The notes beneath the pieces were generated by a model that was given only the letters and a program-made list of their open reading frames with translations, did no database searches and had not been told where the DNA came from. Shown one piece after another: positions 1-9,546 of a stretch of 55,262 nt of DNA. Each line of letters begins with the position of its first letter. Within the stretch, counting starts at the first letter, position 1. Location: positions 1-55,262 of the forward strand of contig NZ_CACRUY010000036.1 of assembly GCF_902652685.1 (NCBI RefSeq). The letters are read 5' to 3'. The DNA comes from Mycobacterium sp. Marseille-P9652 (lineage in GTDB: Bacteria; Actinomycetota; Actinomycetes; Mycobacteriales; Mycobacteriaceae). Made by a program: the position numbers and the translations under genes.

Positions 1-1184
1 AACGGCGGCAACGCCGGGAACGGCGGCAGCCCCGCATTCACCACCGCGTTAATCGCCGCGGTGATATCCGCACCCAAATTGGGCAACGCCGGCAAGGTGA
101 ACGGCGGCAACGCCGGGAACGGCGGCAACGCGGGGAACGGCGGCAGCGTGAACGTCGGCAACCCCGGCAACGTGAACGGCGGCAGCGTGAACGGCGGCAG
201 GCCGGCATTAACCACCGCGTTGATCGCCGCGGTGATATCCGCACCCAAGTTGGGCAGCGCCGGCAACGGCGGCAGGGTGAACGGCGGCAACGCCGGGAAC
301 GGCGGCAGCGTGAACGTCGGCAACCCCGGCAACGTGAACGGCGGCAGCGTGAACGGCGGCAACGCCGGGAACGGCGGCAGACCGGCATTAACCACCGCAT
401 TGATCGCCGCGGTGATATCCGCCCCCAAGTTCGGCAGCGCCGGCAGCGGCGGCAACGCGAAACCGGGCAGCCCCGGCGGCGGGAACGCCGGCAGACCCGG
501 CAGACCCGGCAGACCCGGCAGGGCCGGCAACCCCGGCAACCCCAGGTTCAATGTGGTGTTGAGCATCGCGGTGATATCCGCGCCCAAGTTGGCCTGGAGA
601 CCGGCCAGTCCGGCGCTCAAGCCGGTCAGGCTGGAAAGCCCGGTTCCAAGGTTAGTTCCGATACTGGTCGCCAGGGCACCACCGGTCTGAGCCAGGGTCA
701 ACAGGCCACCGTTCACGTCCGCTGCCAACGCGGTGCCCAGCGTGCCAAGGCCCGAGAGGCTGCCGCCGAGGTTGACCGACAGCGCGAGGTTGAAACTGTC
801 GCTGAGCGCGGAGACGTCGGCGCTCAGGCTGGCCGCCAGGCCGGCCAGTCCCGTACTGAAGTCGATGCCCAGCGCCGGGGCGGCGGCCGCCATGGTCTGG
901 ACAACACTGGCTTCCGCCGCCGCGTAGGTACCCGCGCCCGCCGTCAGGGCCTCGACGAACGTGTTGTGAAAGCTAGCGGCGGCCGCACTCAATTGCTGGT
1001 AACCCACGGCGTGTTGGGAGAACAGCTCCGCGATGGCAGTCGAAACCTCATCGGCGGCGGCCGGCAGCACGCCGGTTGTGGCCGCCGCGGCCGCCACGTT
1101 CGCCGAACCTATTGTCGAACCGATATTTGCGAGATTCGACGCCGCGTCGGCGATAAATTCCGGCCCTGCAATCAGAAACGACAT
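1..1184 (-). CDS. PE family protein with Pro/Leu-rich repeats (partial, C-terminus outside window)
   Basis: Translation from the ATG at 1184 gives [17 protein letters not shown], the typical opening of a PE domain (about residues 1-95, with the Pro-Glu pair at residues 8-9). PE domains target proteins to ESX (type VII) secretion, usually paired with a PPE partner; no PPE gene is beside it here. After the PE domain comes a helical, Ala/Leu-rich stretch (about 95-200) and then a repeat region built from LPPF, LPAL, LPGL and [16 protein letters not shown] units rather than the Gly-Gly-Ala/Asn repeats of PE_PGRS proteins. The reading frame is open to base 1, so the C-terminus is missing. Function unknown; cell-surface or secreted is inferred from the PE domain. 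Confidence 0.85.
   Translation of the reverse strand, partial: MSFLIAGPEFIADAASNLANIGSTIGSANVAAAAATTGVLPAAADEVSTAIAELFSQHAVGYQQLSAAAASFHNTFVEALTAGAGTYAAAEASVVQTMAAAAPALGIDFSTGLAGLAASLSADVSALSDSFNLALSVNLGGSLSGLGTLGTALAADVNGGLLTLAQTGGALATSIGTNLGTGLSSLTGLSAGLAGLQANLGADITAMLNTTLNLGLPGLPALPGLPGLPGLPAFPPPGLPGFALPPLPALPNLGADITAAINAVVNAGLPPFPALPPFTLPPFTLPGLPTFTLPPFPALPPFTLPPLPALPNLGADITAAINAVVNAGLPPFTLPPFTLPGLPTFTLPPFPALPPFPALPPFTLPALPNLGADITAAINAVVNAGLPPFPALPP
35..600. repeat. Tandem 171-180 bp repeats inside the PE gene
   Basis: Units starting near 35, 206 and 386 each encode the phrase [16 protein letters not shown] followed by runs of LPPF/LPAL; a degenerate fourth copy lies near 550-600. The first two starts are 171 bp apart and the next two 180 bp apart. 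A 9-bp micro-repeat (GGCAGACCC, several copies near 489-517) encodes a GLP ladder. This is slippage-prone coding DNA, probably variable between strains. Confidence 0.85.
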
Positions 1185-1416
1185 GTGCGCCTCCCCGACT
1201 CACGAAATCCCACCCGATATCCCCACGCCCGACGTGCAGGACCGTTTCAATTCGGAGCGTAACGCTATCCCTAAGCGAAAATATTCATTTGCATTTACGA
1301 GGCACGCAAAAGGTCGCTGTCCATAAAAGACGCGTCGTAATCATCCGAATCGGTTAAATCGCTATGAATTTCGCGAACTGAAAACAGATGTTTTCGCTTA
1401 ATCACGCGTACGAATT
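1185..1416. other. Intergenic region upstream of the PE gene
   Basis: This 232-bp gap is clearly more AT-rich than its surroundings and lies between the lpqW stop and the PE start. It contains a perfect 10-bp inverted repeat with widely spaced arms, TAAGCGAAAA at 1272-1281 and TTTTCGCTTA at 1391-1400. It probably holds the PE promoter; I could not place a convincing -10/-35 pair. Confidence 0.5.
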
Positions 1417-3336
1417 TCAGGGCCCCGTCTTGATCCACTGGCCCGCGTCGCCGACGGTGCCCACCGGAACCGCACCGGTGAGACTGACGTTCTGCACGCT
1501 CGGGCCGGCGGCCACGATGGTGGTGTCCTGCAGGATGGGCAGAACCGTCGACATATTCCATATGCGTGGCTCGACGGCGGTGATGACGTCGTTGATGCTC
1601 TTGGTGCCGTTGAGGGCGGCGTCGATGTTCGACTGGATGCTGCGGTCGCAGATTCCGGTGAGGTTCGACGGCGCCTGCACCAAGGCGCCGGGCTCGGGCG
1701 GCCGGGTGGGCGACGTCTGGGTCGGTGTCGTGGCCGGGGTGGGCGGCCCGGCGGACGGCGGCGGCCCGACGGCCGTGGTCGCCGCCGCATTGGAGGTCGA
1801 CACCTGGGTGGTCTGCAACGCCGGGCAGCCGTAACGGGAGGCGAGCAGCGTCGCCAGGTTTCCGCCGGCCTTATGCCAGCCGACGATCGCGTCGACTTGA
1901 TTGTTGTTCAGCGCGTCGCGATAGAGGGAGACGGGATCGAGCGCCAGCACCGTCGCGGCGATCCCGACGTTGCGCAGTTGGTCGGCCGCCGTGTTGGCGA
2001 CCGCCACCGAGGTCGGGTCGTTAGCCGCGACGCCGATGACCAGCGAAAGCTGTTGTCCGTCTTTGCTTATGCGGCCGCGGACGACCTCCGGCGGGGCGGT
2101 GCTCGCCGGCGTCGGCGTCGGTGACGCCGAGTTGCCCTCGATCGTATAGCCCGCGCCGGACAGCAGCGCCAGCGCCGCCGGCGTCGTCATCGAGGGCGGG
2201 GCGGTGGGCTCGTAGCCCGGGTCGCTCGGCGAGCGGATCTGCGCCTGGTCGAGCGTGACGGTGTTGTCGCTGCCCGCTCCCACCGCCGCCAGCAGGTCGA
2301 CGTCGAGCAACCCGAGGATCGCCTTGCGCACCTGGGTGTCCGACAGCTTGGGTTCGTTCGCGCGCAACGTGAGCTGCATGACGCGGGGAGTCACGATGCG
2401 GGCGGTGCGCACGTCGGGAATCGCGGACAGTTGGGCGAACGCGGCCGAACCGCCGTGGACCTGGGCGACCTGCGTGTCGCCGTTACGGACCGAGTCGGCC
2501 AGGGCCGCCGGCGCGCCGGCGCGGCGGAACAGGATGAGCGCTGGCTTGGCGGGCGGCCCCCAGTAGCGGTCGTTGCGTGCGATCAGGATTTCGTCGCGCT
2601 GGGGGTCGATGCTCTCCACCCGGAACTGGCCGGCCGTGACCGGCAGCGCCCGGGCCAGTCCGGCCGCGAAGCCGCCCGGCACGTCCTTGACGATATGCGC
2701 CGGAAGGATGTTGTTGAACAGCTCCTTCCAGGCCGGGTACGGCTGACTGAACGTCACCACCGCCTGCTTGCCACCCTCGAGCGACTGCACCCCGGTGATG
2801 AGGTCGTAGCCGGCGGGGTCGACCACGCCGGGCTGGCTGACCATTTGGCGCCACAGGTACCAGAAGTCGTCGGCGGCGATTGGGGCGTTGTCGGTCCACT
2901 GCGCCTCCGGCCGGATCTTGTAGGTGATCGTGAACGGGTTCTGGTTGGTCACCTCGGCCGACACCAACAGCGTCGGATCCATCTCCCAGCGCGACCCCGT
3001 CGGCGAGTTCGCATCGGGCACCGGGCGGAACGCGCTGGGCAGCACCAGCGCGCTGATCGCCGCGTTGACGGGCGACAGGTCGGACAGCAGGTGTGGGTTG
3101 AATCCGGCTCCGATCGAGTCGATGCCCACGATGATCTGGCTGACCCGCGGCGGCGGGGGCGCCGAATTGTGCGGGGTGTCGGTGCTCTGCGGCGCGGGCG
3201 GTGGGTTCACCGTGCACGCCGCCAGCATCAGCCCGGCGAGCGAGAGCAGCACGCCGACCGTCGTGAGCAGGCGACGGGCTGGTCTCGGCACGCCGATCAG
3301 CGTATCGAGCAGCTGCCCGGCAGCCCGCCCAAGCAC
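1417..3336 (-). CDS. lpqW: LpqW, lipoprotein of the family 5 substrate-binding fold
   Basis: This 639-residue protein has an N-terminal lipoprotein signal ending in the lipobox LAAC (Cys41), then a family-5 (DppA/OppA-like) extracellular solute-binding fold with an inserted low-complexity Thr/Pro/Ser linker near residues 420-440 and a second near 550-590. Mycobacterial LpqW does not act as a peptide importer subunit; it is known to steer polar PIMs towards lipomannan/LAM synthesis, opposite PimE, which is also encoded in this window. It follows typA with only 6 bases between the typA stop and this GTG, so the two are probably co-transcribed. Start choice is uncertain: GTG 3336 or GTG 3291, both upstream of the signal peptide core. 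Confidence 0.9.
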   Translation of the reverse strand: MLGRAAGQLLDTLIGVPRPARRLLTTVGVLLSLAGLMLAACTVNPPPAPQSTDTPHNSAPPPPRVSQIIVGIDSIGAGFNPHLLSDLSPVNAAISALVLPSAFRPVPDANSPTGSRWEMDPTLLVSAEVTNQNPFTITYKIRPEAQWTDNAPIAADDFWYLWRQMVSQPGVVDPAGYDLITGVQSLEGGKQAVVTFSQPYPAWKELFNNILPAHIVKDVPGGFAAGLARALPVTAGQFRVESIDPQRDEILIARNDRYWGPPAKPALILFRRAGAPAALADSVRNGDTQVAQVHGGSAAFAQLSAIPDVRTARIVTPRVMQLTLRANEPKLSDTQVRKAILGLLDVDLLAAVGAGSDNTVTLDQAQIRSPSDPGYEPTAPPSMTTPAALALLSGAGYTIEGNSASPTPTPASTAPPEVVRGRISKDGQQLSLVIGVAANDPTSVAVANTAADQLRNVGIAATVLALDPVSLYRDALNNNQVDAIVGWHKAGGNLATLLASRYGCPALQTTQVSTSNAAATTAVGPPPSAGPPTPATTPTQTSPTRPPEPGALVQAPSNLTGICDRSIQSNIDAALNGTKSINDVITAVEPRIWNMSTVLPILQDTTIVAAGPSVQNVSLTGAVPVGTVGDAGQWIKTGP

Positions 3337-3342
3337 GCGCGA

Positions 3343-5232
3343 TTAACCCCGGGCCTTGGCCCGCGCGCGGCTGCGGGCCCGCATGGTGGCGTCCAGCTCG
3401 ACCTTGCGGACCCGGACGATCTCCGGGGTCACCTCGACGCACTCGTCCTGCGCGCAGAATTCCATCGCCTGTTCCAGGTCGAGCTCGAGCGGCTTGGCCA
3501 GGGTCTCGATGACGTCGGCGGTCGACGACCGCATGTTCGTGAGCTTCTTCTCCCGCGTGACGTTGATGTCGAGATCCTCTGCGCGCGGGTTGATTCCGAC
3601 GACCATGCCCTCGTAAGTGTCCTGGCCGGGCTCGACGAAGAACTGGCCGCGGTCGGCGAGCTGAATCAGCGCGAACGGCGTGATGGTGCCCGCGCGGTCG
3701 GAGACCAGCGACCCGGTGTGGCGCGCCCGGATCTCCCCCGCCCAGGGCCGGTAGCCGTCGAACACGGCGTTGGCGATGCCGGTGCCCCGCGTGATGGTCA
3801 GAAAGTCGGTGCGGAAGCCGATCAGGCCGCGGCTCGGGACGATGAAGTCCATGCGGACCCAGCCGGCCGCGTGGTTGGTCATCTCCTCCATGCGGCCCTT
3901 GCGGGCGGCCATCAGCTGGGTGATCGCGCCGACGAATTCCTCGGGGCAGTCGATCGTCATCGCCTCGAAGGGCTCGTGCAGCTTGCCGTCGATCGTGCGG
4001 GTGACCACCTGCGGCTTGCCCACCGTGAGCTCGAAACCCTCGCGGCGCATCTGCTCGACGAGTACCGCCAGCGCCAGCTCACCGCGGCCCTGCACCTCCC
4101 AGGCGTCGGGCGCGCCGATGTCGACGACCCGGATGCTCACATTGCCGACGAGCTCCTGGTCAAGGCGGTTGCGTACCATGCGGGCGGTCAGCTTGTGCCC
4201 CGACACCTTGCCGGCCAGCGGCGACGTGTTGGTACCGATCGTCACCGAGATGGCGGGCTCGTCGACCGTGATCCGTGGCAGCGCGTGGGCGTGGTCGGGG
4301 TCGGCCAGGGTGTCGCCGATCATGATCTCCGGGAGGCCGGCCACGGCCACGATGTCACCGGCGACCGCCTCGTCGGTGGCGCTGCGTTCGACGCCCTCGG
4401 TCGCGAGCAATTCGGTGATCTTGGCGCTGGTGATGACGGGCAGGCCGTCGACCTCACGCATCCACGCGACCTGCTGGCCCTTGCGGATCTTCCCGTTGTA
4501 GATGCGGATCAGCGCGAGCCGGCCCAGGAACGCCGACGCGTCGAGGTTGGTGACCAGGGCCTGCAGCGGCGCCTCGGGATCACCGGACGGCGGCGGGATG
4601 TGCTCCATGAGCACGTCGAACAACGGATCCAGGTTGCTGCCGTCGGGCACCTGCCCGTCCGCTGGCTGTGTGGTGCTCGCGATCCCCGCGCGCCCCGATG
4701 CGTACAGCGTCGGCAGGCCCAACGCGTGCTCGGCGGCCTTGGCGGCCTCGTCGTCGAGGTCGGAGGCGACGTCGAGCAGCAGGTCGTGGCTGGCCTCCAC
4801 CACGTCGGCGATGCGGGCGTCGGGCCGGTCGGTCTTGTTGACGACGAGGATGACGGGCAGGTGGGCGGTCAGCGCCTTGCGCAGCACAAAACGCGTCTGC
4901 GGCAGCGGCCCCTCGGACGCGTCTACCAGCAGCAGGACGCCGTCCACCATGGACAGCCCACGTTCGACCTCCCCCCCGAAGTCGGCGTGGCCGGGGGTGT
5001 CGATGACGTTGATGACCGTCACGGACCCGTCCGGGTGATGCCGGTGCACGGCCGTGTTCTTGGCCAGGATGGTGATGCCCTTTTCTTTCTCGAGGTCACC
5101 GCTGTCCATGATGCGTTCCTGGGTGTCGTCACCGCGGTGCGTCAACGCGCCGGACTGCCGCAGCATCGCGTCGACCAGGGTGGTTTTGCCGTGGTCGACG
5201 TGGGCGACGATGGCGACGTTGCGGAAAGACAC
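3343..5232 (-). CDS. typA: TypA/BipA ribosome-associated translational GTPase
   Basis: Translation shows [20 protein letters not shown] at the N-terminus, then DTPGHAD (G3) and VNKTD (G4), the order seen in elongation-factor-type GTPases, followed by beta-barrel and EF-G-like domains and a basic Arg/Lys-rich tail. TypA binds the ribosome and acts in ribosome assembly and stress or cold adaptation. The GTG at 5232 was chosen because the family starts directly at (M/V)xFRNVAI; the longer open frame to 5490 has no homology-like content. Length (629 residues) is normal for the family. It is the first gene of a likely typA-lpqW unit. Confidence 0.95.
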   Translation of the reverse strand: MSFRNVAIVAHVDHGKTTLVDAMLRQSGALTHRGDDTQERIMDSGDLEKEKGITILAKNTAVHRHHPDGSVTVINVIDTPGHADFGGEVERGLSMVDGVLLLVDASEGPLPQTRFVLRKALTAHLPVILVVNKTDRPDARIADVVEASHDLLLDVASDLDDEAAKAAEHALGLPTLYASGRAGIASTTQPADGQVPDGSNLDPLFDVLMEHIPPPSGDPEAPLQALVTNLDASAFLGRLALIRIYNGKIRKGQQVAWMREVDGLPVITSAKITELLATEGVERSATDEAVAGDIVAVAGLPEIMIGDTLADPDHAHALPRITVDEPAISVTIGTNTSPLAGKVSGHKLTARMVRNRLDQELVGNVSIRVVDIGAPDAWEVQGRGELALAVLVEQMRREGFELTVGKPQVVTRTIDGKLHEPFEAMTIDCPEEFVGAITQLMAARKGRMEEMTNHAAGWVRMDFIVPSRGLIGFRTDFLTITRGTGIANAVFDGYRPWAGEIRARHTGSLVSDRAGTITPFALIQLADRGQFFVEPGQDTYEGMVVGINPRAEDLDINVTREKKLTNMRSSTADVIETLAKPLELDLEQAMEFCAQDECVEVTPEIVRVRKVELDATMRARSRARAKARG

Positions 5233-5393
5233 GTCGGTGATTGTTTCAGCGGGGGCCTCAGATAGCGAACCGGCAGGTGCCGGGCGGCCGGGCTGCTCGA
5301 GTGTGCGGTGACGGCGTCGCTCGTGTACTGGTGGCGGCGCGCCTCGGCGTGTCGCCGCCCAGCGTTCACACTCGACGCCCAGGCGGGCGCGCC

Positions 5394-5798
5394 CTACGGC
5401 CCTTCCCGAAGCGCCCGGCGGAGGTCCGCGAGCCAACCCCGATCGGCGGGCACCCAGTCGACATCGTCCAGTTCCGCGGCCGTCACCCACCGCAAAGCCC
5501 GGTGGTCATGGGCCTGCGGCTCCCCGCGCACCAACCGCACGCGATAGGCCCGCAGGGTCGTCACGTCGTTCAAGGGGACATCGTCGCCGAGCCGTCCGCC
5601 GACCTCGACGCCGTCATCGGCGAGCCCCAGTTCCTCGGCGAGCTCACGGGCCAGCGCCCGGGGCTCGGTCTCGCCGGCCGCGACCTTGCCGCCCGGAAGC
5701 TCCCAGCGGCCGGCCAGCTCGGGCGGCCTGTCGCGCTGCGCCACCAGCAGGGTCGAGTCTCGGATCACCGCTCCGGCGACGACGATCTGCGTCGGCAT
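5394..5798 (-). CDS. mutT2: MutT2-type Nudix hydrolase
   Basis: A 134-residue single-domain Nudix protein. The Nudix box is complete (positions about 40-63): GGK, then Glu, then REL and EELGL, matching GX5EX7REUXEEXGU, so the metal-binding glutamates are present. MutT2 enzymes hydrolyse dCTP/5-methyl-dCTP and oxidised dGTP and clean the nucleotide pool. The ATG at 5798 (MPTQIVVAG) was preferred over an upstream in-frame start at 5834 because the family begins right before the first beta strand. In M. tuberculosis the narGHJI genes lie between mutT2 and typA; here only 161 bp separate the two. Confidence 0.92.
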   Translation of the reverse strand: MPTQIVVAGAVIRDSTLLVAQRDRPPELAGRWELPGGKVAAGETEPRALARELAEELGLADDGVEVGGRLGDDVPLNDVTTLRAYRVRLVRGEPQAHDHRALRWVTAAELDDVDWVPADRGWLADLRRALREGP

Positions 5799-5960
5799 GG
5801 CCAGTGACGCTATACGTGCCGGCCGCCGGGACATACGGTGAGCAGCTCCGTGGCGGACGTCCCGTGGATGTCATCGCGCGATCGACAGCCGGTTAGACAC
5901 CGTTGCGCACAGATCTTTCAGGCCTTCTGGCTATGCCGCCCCGGCCGTGGTGGCTGAATG

Positions 5961-6530
5961 TCAAACGCTCCGGCCTCGGGCGACATATTTATCCTGGTCC
6001 CGATCGACAGGGGCAGCCGCATCGTGCGGGTGACTGAAGCCGCCGTGCGACAACACAAGGCGAACGAGGTAGGCAAGCGCGCTGGCGCCGAACATGAACG
6101 CAATGAGCAACAACCAGCGACCGAGAAAGGGCTGCTGGGATTGTCCGGTGGCGGCCGAGTAGGTCCCAGCGCCCTGCCTCACTATGCCGGGCCAGAAGAT
6201 CAGGAACGTCAGTCCCGACGCCAGTGCCGGTATCCGCACGTGATTGCGGGCCGAAACTGGGAGTCGGCCCTGCCGTCGAGATCGACGAGCCGCCGAGCCC
6301 AAGAGCCGGTCGGCGAGGGCATATAGCGGGAACAACACGAGATCATGGAGGAGAACGGCCGCGGCGAGCCAGACGGCGATGGATTGCCACCACGCTCCAG
6401 GATTCCACAGCGCCGCCAGTTTGAAGGTGACAACGGTGTAGCCGGCCAGCGCAAAACCGGCGACCATGGTCAACAGGTGTAGCGGGTGCGAGCCGTAGAA
6501 CTTGCGCAGCCGCAGCAGTAGCGCAGACAT
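5961..6530 (-). CDS. Integral membrane protein, last gene of the redox operon
   Basis: A protein of 189 residues with about five hydrophobic segments (near 20-40, 45-65, 95-115, 125-150 by eye) and a charged C-terminal tail ending in Asp/Lys/Arg-rich residues. I recognise no family. The ATG at 6530 starts one base after the stop of the upstream cytochrome b/molybdopterin gene, so the two are translationally linked, and GGCGG-like bases in the upstream gene can serve as ribosome site. The context suggests a membrane subunit or assembly factor for that oxidoreductase; this is inference only. Confidence 0.75.
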   Translation of the reverse strand: MSALLLRLRKFYGSHPLHLLTMVAGFALAGYTVVTFKLAALWNPGAWWQSIAVWLAAAVLLHDLVLFPLYALADRLLGSAARRSRRQGRLPVSARNHVRIPALASGLTFLIFWPGIVRQGAGTYSAATGQSQQPFLGRWLLLIAFMFGASALAYLVRLVLSHGGFSHPHDAAAPVDRDQDKYVARGRSV

Positions 6531-6531
6531 C

Positions 6532-7908
6532 TCAGACCGCCTGGAAGTCAATGGAACTCACCCATTTGGTGTTGTGTACCCCCGGCAGTGCGGGCACGAT
6601 GGTCCGCGCAGGGTAACCATGGTCCAGCGAAAGGTCGACTCCGTTCACGCGCAGCGCCAAGAGTGCGTCCGGGCTACGCACCTCGTTTGCCTGCAACGCT
6701 GCGCGGCTGTAATCCCCGATTCTGTCCTCGGTGCGTTGCTGCAGCGATTGCACACGAGCCGAGAGCGGCGCTGGCACACCGGCGACCGTGGCCAGGTCGG
6801 CTAGTCGCACTCCGCTCCAGGTCTGGACCGTCGACCAGCCCTGGACGCAACTGATCGGCAGGCGCACGGTGTGCTGCGGCATGGCGGCCAGCGCGGCACG
6901 GTCAAGCACCACAGGCTTGGGTCCCCCGGTCAGCGTAAGTCGCCACGTGGCGTCGACCGCCGCAGCGTCGATCCCGGCGGAAGCGGCGGTCTTGTTGATC
7001 GGGAAGTCGTTGGGGCCGCCGGCACGGGTACGACCGTGCGGCAGGAACAGAACCGTCTCGCGGCCGGCGCCGCCGATGGCTTGCCCGGCGGTCAGTATGG
7101 CCACACCCAACGCGCCTGCGCCGACCAGCGCCAGAGCACCGCGGCGACTAACCGCAGCCGGCGCAGGGTCCTCCGCCACCAACCCGTCGGGGCCACGCGG
7201 CTCGGGGCGGGTATCGCTGCGACTGGTGCGCAACACCTTTCGCATCGACATTGACCGAAGGCCACGCACCATCTTCGGTAGCTTGAGCGTGACGTGCATC
7301 AAGAAACCGGCGATGAACACCCACGCTCCGAAGTAATGCGCGGTGTGCCACGGGAACCAGAAGAGAAAATCGTATTGAATGAACAGCAGCCCGGTGACGA
7401 TCTCGAAGAGGATTCCGCCAACCAACATCACCACCGAAACGCGTTCCACCAATTGGGCGATCGAGCGGGCCGGCGGCCACGCGAAAAGTCGCGGCATCAC
7501 CGACCACAATTTGGCGATCACCACGGGTATCAACACCAAGCCGAGGCCCACATGTAGACCCTGTGTCAACCGGTAGAGCCACACCGGACGAGACGGCCAG
7601 TCGAAGGTCGGCAGCTTCAGCCAACCCACATCGGCGGGAAGAGCCTGCCCCAACTTGGGCGCATATGCGACATACGACAAGAGTCCGGTGACGACCACGA
7701 TCGGCAACCCGATCAGCAACACTGCGCCGAAAACCGAGGTGAGCCACGGGCCGCGCAGCGGGCTTCGCCAATGCCGTCGCAGGCTCCTAGCGGCCGTACC
7801 AAGGCGGTCCAGGCGCCGCCACACCCGGGCGGGAAAGCCGTAGCCTCCCGAGTCGCTCGGGAGCTCGGACTCGAGCCGCTCGGTGGTCTTGGGCCCGTCG
7901 GACGCCAT
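6532..7908 (-). CDS. Cytochrome b561-like membrane domain fused to a sulfite-oxidase-type molybdopterin domain
   Basis: This 458-residue protein has four hydrophobic segments in its first half (about 56-82, 117-137, 157-178, 188-209) with histidines suited to haem b (H119, H188, H191, H205). A fifth segment (about 257-278) is preceded by an SRR motif at 254-256. The C-terminal half is an oxidoreductase molybdopterin domain with the Mo-ligand cysteine in SCVQGWS (C354). It resembles a fused YedY/YedZ (MsrP/MsrQ) pair in reverse logic: membrane haem relay plus extracytoplasmic molybdoenzyme. The substrate is unknown (sulfoxide, sulfite or N-oxide are candidates). It sits 17 bases after the hemerythrin gene in a four-gene operon. 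Confidence 0.85.
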   Translation of the reverse strand: MASDGPKTTERLESELPSDSGGYGFPARVWRRLDRLGTAARSLRRHWRSPLRGPWLTSVFGAVLLIGLPIVVVTGLLSYVAYAPKLGQALPADVGWLKLPTFDWPSRPVWLYRLTQGLHVGLGLVLIPVVIAKLWSVMPRLFAWPPARSIAQLVERVSVVMLVGGILFEIVTGLLFIQYDFLFWFPWHTAHYFGAWVFIAGFLMHVTLKLPKMVRGLRSMSMRKVLRTSRSDTRPEPRGPDGLVAEDPAPAAVSRRGALALVGAGALGVAILTAGQAIGGAGRETVLFLPHGRTRAGGPNDFPINKTAASAGIDAAAVDATWRLTLTGGPKPVVLDRAALAAMPQHTVRLPISCVQGWSTVQTWSGVRLADLATVAGVPAPLSARVQSLQQRTEDRIGDYSRAALQANEVRSPDALLALRVNGVDLSLDHGYPARTIVPALPGVHNTKWVSSIDFQAV

Positions 7909-7925
7909 CAGTCAGAATCCGACCG

Positions 7926-8405
7926 TCAGATCGCGCGCAGCACCGCCGCGCGGCCCTTCACACGAAGCTTTTCCATACGGGAGTCCCGCAGTTGGTGAAT
8001 GCGTTCACGCATCTGCTCGCCGAGTTCTTCAAGCATCTGATCACTCAATTCCACTGGCGGAGGGCATAAATCCCGTTCCTCCTCGTCGGCATGAGCATCC
8101 AACACGGCGACGAAGGCCTGCCATTGACCTTCGTACCGACTGTGCGTCGGCGAGGTGCGCAGCAGCGCCGTTAACTGGTCCCACACCTGCCGATGCTCGG
8201 CGTGGGCGATGGCCACCAGTTCGCTCGCCGCGGAAACGGCTGGATAGAAAAGGTCATCTTCGATGCGCATGTGGATATCCAGCTCGACCAGCAGCTCGTC
8301 GAGCACCTCTTGGCCCCGGCTGGAACCCGGGGGTCCCGCCGATATCTCCTTGCACAGGCCACGCAGCTGGTTGTGGTGCTCGAAGAGCACTTCGAAGGCG
8401 TTCAT
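7926..8405 (-). CDS. Hemerythrin-like HHE-domain protein
   Basis: A 159-residue soluble four-helix protein with metal-ligand-type residues spaced as in bacterial hemerythrins: EHH near 9-11, HMRIED near 45-50, HAEH near 68-71 and HADEEE near 105-110. Such proteins bind a di-iron centre and sense or carry O2 or NO, or act in iron or redox stress. The ATG at 8405 overlaps the stop of the upstream Rieske gene (ATGA), which fixes the start and shows translational coupling. As the only apparently soluble cytosolic member of this operon it may sense oxygen or NO, or supply electrons or oxygen; that is inference. Confidence 0.85.
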   Translation of the reverse strand: MNAFEVLFEHHNQLRGLCKEISAGPPGSSRGQEVLDELLVELDIHMRIEDDLFYPAVSAASELVAIAHAEHRQVWDQLTALLRTSPTHSRYEGQWQAFVAVLDAHADEEERDLCPPPVELSDQMLEELGEQMRERIHQLRDSRMEKLRVKGRAAVLRAI

Positions 8406-9340
8406 CGGGCACCTCCATCGGCCGCAGTGACCGTCCCGCGGACCTCGACGATGCCGGCACGCACACGAGTCGGATAGCGCGGCAGCGCAGCCGTCGCCGG
8501 ACCACGCACCACGTCGCCCGTATAGCACTCGAAATACGACCCGTGCCAAGGGCATACGATGCGGCCGCGATCAATCCAGCCATCCGACATCGGCGCTCCC
8601 AAATGGGGGCAGTGCTCACCGACGGCGAAGACCTGCCCACCGTTGCGGTACACAACCACGCCCACTCCGGCCAAGTCCACGCGCTGCGGACGCCCATCCA
8701 ATGCCGCGAGTGGCAGTGCCGGTGTCCACGCGTCCGACTTCAGTCGGGCACCGGAGCGATCCACCCCGATCCCCGCCCCAAAGACCAGCGCGCCGCCCAA
8801 ATACCCACTGGCCAGGGAGATCCCATAACCAAGCGCAGTGGCAGCGATGCCACGCAAATGGCGGCCGCGGCCGCGATCCCACCACGACGCCACGTACAGT
8901 CCCGTCGCCGCCACGTTCAACGCCCCATGGATCAAACCGATGCGACGTGAATGCTCGTGGGTGTGCTGCCAATCAGTCACACCAGTGCAGGCCGCGCCCA
9001 CGCTCCCGGCGATGCCCAGACCAAGCGCAAGACGCGACGCTTCGCGCAGTGCGGCTTTGTCGCCGGGCAAAAGACTGACCGCGTCCAGTGCCACCGCTGT
9101 CCCGATCGCTCCGGTGGGTACCGCCGTCAACGCCGGATGTAGCGGATGACCGAGCCAGGTGCCGTGCAGCGCGTTGCTCACTCGATCGCGATACCGCCCG
9201 CAGGAGGCGAACACCAGTGTGAGGACGTGTTCGAGACGATAACTTGGCCGATCGAGCCAAACTTGGCGTCCCAATGTTTGGACTATGCGATTTCCTTTAG
9301 TGCGGATTCGAGCGTCCGTGTGACGTGATGGCGTACTCAC
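8402..9340 (-). CDS. DUF2231 membrane domain fused to a Rieske [2Fe-2S] domain
   Basis: The N-terminal part (about residues 55-190) is a DUF2231-type four-helix membrane domain with the conserved GHPLHPALTAVPTG segment. The C-terminal part is a Rieske domain with both cluster-binding motifs, CPH at 244-246 and CPWH at 263-266, spaced normally. The GTG at 9340 was chosen because a strong Shine-Dalgarno sequence, AAGGAGG, lies about 6 bases upstream; the longer frame to 9493 has no such signal. First gene of an operon (ATGA overlap with the hemerythrin gene). The likely role is membrane-bound electron transfer to or from the molybdopterin/cytochrome b protein. Confidence 0.87.
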   Translation of the reverse strand: MSTPSRHTDARIRTKGNRIVQTLGRQVWLDRPSYRLEHVLTLVFASCGRYRDRVSNALHGTWLGHPLHPALTAVPTGAIGTAVALDAVSLLPGDKAALREASRLALGLGIAGSVGAACTGVTDWQHTHEHSRRIGLIHGALNVAATGLYVASWWDRGRGRHLRGIAATALGYGISLASGYLGGALVFGAGIGVDRSGARLKSDAWTPALPLAALDGRPQRVDLAGVGVVVYRNGGQVFAVGEHCPHLGAPMSDGWIDRGRIVCPWHGSYFECYTGDVVRGPATAALPRYPTRVRAGIVEVRGTVTAADGGAR

Positions 9341-9346
9341 GGCATC

Positions 9347-9353
9347 CCTCCTT
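9347..9353 (-). promoter_or_regulatory. Strong Shine-Dalgarno site of the redox operon
   Basis: On the minus strand AAGGAGG precedes the GTG at 9340 by about six bases. It decides the start of the DUF2231/Rieske gene, since the open frame extends 51 codons further upstream. Confidence 0.7.
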
Positions 9354-9533
9354 GGGTGACCGATCTGCGCCAGCGAAATTGCGGATGTGCAGTAGCCATG
9401 TCGATTTGCCATAGCGATGTCGCAGGACCAGCTGGCGCCCGGCTCGTTAAGGTTCCCTACTAGGTCTACGAAAGCCGCCGCCAATCCGTTCAAAGCGACA
9501 CGCTTATCGAATGGTGAACCTGCGCTCCGGCCG

Positions 9534-9539
9534 TATGCT
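9534..9539 (+). promoter_or_regulatory. -10 element of a probable leaderless phhB transcript
   Basis: TATGCT ends seven bases before the ATG at 9547, the spacing at which transcription would start at or next to the start codon. No Shine-Dalgarno sequence is present. Confidence 0.5.
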
Positions 9540-9546
9540 GGTGCAT

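Noticed and set aside
483-530. Short regular repeats as a possible origin or iteron cluster
   Set aside because: They lie in the PE coding frame and encode GLP repeats.
2431-5265. Very long open frame on the plus strand, about 944 codons, antisense to lpqW/typA
   Set aside because: Arg/Asp/Gly/His-rich translation without domains, typical of the antisense of high-GC coding DNA. The opposite strand encodes a full TypA with all GTPase motifs.
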